This document shows positions 63,043 through 64,000 of a stretch of 64,000 nucleotides of DNA, in pieces (position 1 is the first letter of the stretch; every line of letters begins with the position of its first letter). This stretch comes from an uncultured Roseburia sp. Lineage in GTDB: Bacteria > Bacillota > Clostridia > Lachnospirales > Lachnospiraceae. The position numbers were made by a program, and so were the translations under genes. The stretch lies in contig CAKRLC010000001.1 of NCBI GenBank assembly GCA_934358955.1, forward strand, positions 1-64,000, read 5' to 3'. The notes beneath the pieces are model-generated. The model saw only the letters and a program-made list of their open reading frames with translations, was not told the DNA's origin and did no database searches.

Positions 63043-64000
63043 TCAACTCAGATGAAGCCATTTTTCTGGCAATAATGCTTTCCACTCAGCCTTTTCTAAT
63101 ATAACCTGCACCGTTTCAAAGTCATTCACTTCCACACGCGTCACCCACCTTTTTACATCGTCTGCCTGGAGTTCTTCCGGTAAACTTGTGTCTGTAAATA
63201 AACGGATCCATTCGTTCTTCAAACTATAAGCGATTCTTTTTCGCTCGGCATCCTTTGTAATAGCTGTCATTTCTGCCTCGTATACAAAAAGCCTGCCACG
63301 GAGTTCTTCCAGCTGTTCTTCATACACAGATTCTGTGATCCCGCCTGCGAAAAACGATTGATAAAGTAAAATCCGTTCCCTGGATAATGCTGCCGTCTCA
63401 GCAAAAATCTCTTCTGCCCGGTCAGAATCCTTTTCTAACTGCTCCTGCAAAAAAAACGTTCCCTCGCCTGCATTCAGATGTTGCACAACCTGTCCTGCCA
63501 TCTGTATCTCTTCTGCAATTGATTTCAAAACTGCGTCAGCTACATCTTCATATAAAATATACTTTCTGCGGTTTTTAGGAAGGCAATTTACCTGTGCATT
63601 TGCCACAAATGCGATATCACCCGAAGAAAAATTGCGTTGAAACAAAGGCTTTCCTGTTTTTGCATCAAAAATGCGTTTTGAAAAAATGCTGTGCTTTACT
63701 CCGTTATTTCGGGCTTTCCTGCCACAGCTCCTGCATTTTTCCTGTGCTTTCGCAAATACCTCCGGTGCAATGATCGGTGCGATTGGGATCCGGTAAAAAA
63801 TACCGCCAAACTTTTTCTCCCAGTATCCGGCATAGGCGGTGCAATGGACAATTCGGCGTATTGCCCCGTCTGTCCAGCTACTATCTCTGCGTTGTGCCAT
63901 ATGAACCGCCGGAGAAGGTATCTCACAGGAATTTAAAACATCACTGATCTGTGTAAAGCTTAAATCTTCAAGAACCATCTGAAAAATCTCACGGATCACT
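63043..64000 (-). CDS. Large serine recombinase 3 (N-terminal part beyond the window edge)
   Basis: The visible 318 residues begin inside the recombinase domain (IREIFQMVLEDLSFTQISDV, DGAIRRIVHCTAYAGYWEKK), so the catalytic resolvase domain lies past base 64000 and its active site cannot be judged. The zinc-ribbon region is reduced to a single CRSCG pair and NCLPKN. A coiled-coil arm (about 190-260) and a C-terminal strand region (RVEVNDFETVQVILEKAEWK) end the protein. It is convergent with the Rpn gene, 20 bases away. Confidence 0.85.
   Translation of the reverse strand, partial: VIREIFQMVLEDLSFTQISDVLNSCEIPSPAVHMAQRRDSSWTDGAIRRIVHCTAYAGYWEKKFGGIFYRIPIAPIIAPEVFAKAQEKCRSCGRKARNNGVKHSIFSKRIFDAKTGKPLFQRNFSSGDIAFVANAQVNCLPKNRRKYILYEDVADAVLKSIAEEIQMAGQVVQHLNAGEGTFFLQEQLEKDSDRAEEIFAETAALSRERILLYQSFFAGGITESVYEEQLEELRGRLFVYEAEMTAITKDAERKRIAYSLKNEWIRLFTDTSLPEELQADDVKRWVTRVEVNDFETVQVILEKAEWKALLPEKWLHLS

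Larger units (their letters stand above)
58825..64000 (-). mobile_element. End of a probable integrated element with three large serine recombinases
   Basis: Three consecutive minus-strand recombinase genes, the last cut by the window edge, plus an oppositely oriented Rpn-type nuclease gene between the second and third. They lie directly beside the conserved proB operon, so this looks like the left boundary of an integrated element or a recombinase island. No attachment-site core or target duplication could be identified, because the other end is outside the window. Confidence 0.5.

Overview
The window is chromosomal DNA of a spore-forming member of the Clostridia, most likely a Lachnospiraceae gut anaerobe; the genus cannot be fixed from this sequence alone. 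Support comes from the gene families (GerW, an alpha/beta small acid-soluble spore protein, a YlbJ-like membrane protein, RemA, RqcH, HisZ with short HisG, a HisIE protein carrying an extra TIM-barrel domain), strong AGGAGG ribosome sites, moderately low GC, and the gene order. No rRNA, tRNA or CRISPR array was seen.

Layout. 1-5850: the rplU-prp-rpmA ribosomal block, a divergently transcribed bioB, then rng and two radical-SAM-associated genes on the minus strand. 6118-11525: a glycerol catabolic operon read right to left, glpP - glpK - a GlpA-like dehydrogenase - FAD oxidoreductase - DUF1667 protein, with intrinsic terminators before glpP and between glpK and the dehydrogenase, which fits antitermination by GlpP. 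11526-12192: a repeat-rich gap and a small membrane protein. 12328-18694: hisZ-G-D-B-IE plus an acyltransferase. 18787-25642: recU, a DtxR-type regulator, two pseudouridine synthases, a YgiQ radical SAM protein, an M23 peptidase and a YlbJ-like protein. 25676-31534: the housekeeping block yicC-remA-gmk-rpoZ-rimO-pgsA-rsmD-coaD. 31898-39215: an unknown helical protein, pepF and rqcH (divergent), a PHP phosphatase, an SASP gene and panE. 39325-46696: recG, a DAK2/FakA-like gene, an Asp23 protein, rpmB, gerW and its neighbours, and a Nudix hydrolase. 46769-58448: proB-DUF896-5-FCL-proA, then miaB-ruvA-ruvB-zapA-U32-ftsW-PBP. 58825-64000: the end of a probable mobile element with three large serine recombinases and an Rpn-type nuclease gene.

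The most unusual content is non-coding. A family of long nested palindromes of about 220-280 bp occurs in four full copies (37102-37323, 37553-37830, 44017-44253, 58561-58785), with solo arms and stem-only miniatures elsewhere. The copies differ in stem sequence but keep base pairing, while a 14-15 nt apical loop and the internal loops are conserved. This is the pattern of a structured RNA or a hairpin-type mobile element. The second unusual item is the recombinase pair at 58825-61704, whose catalytic residues are missing in a complementary way.
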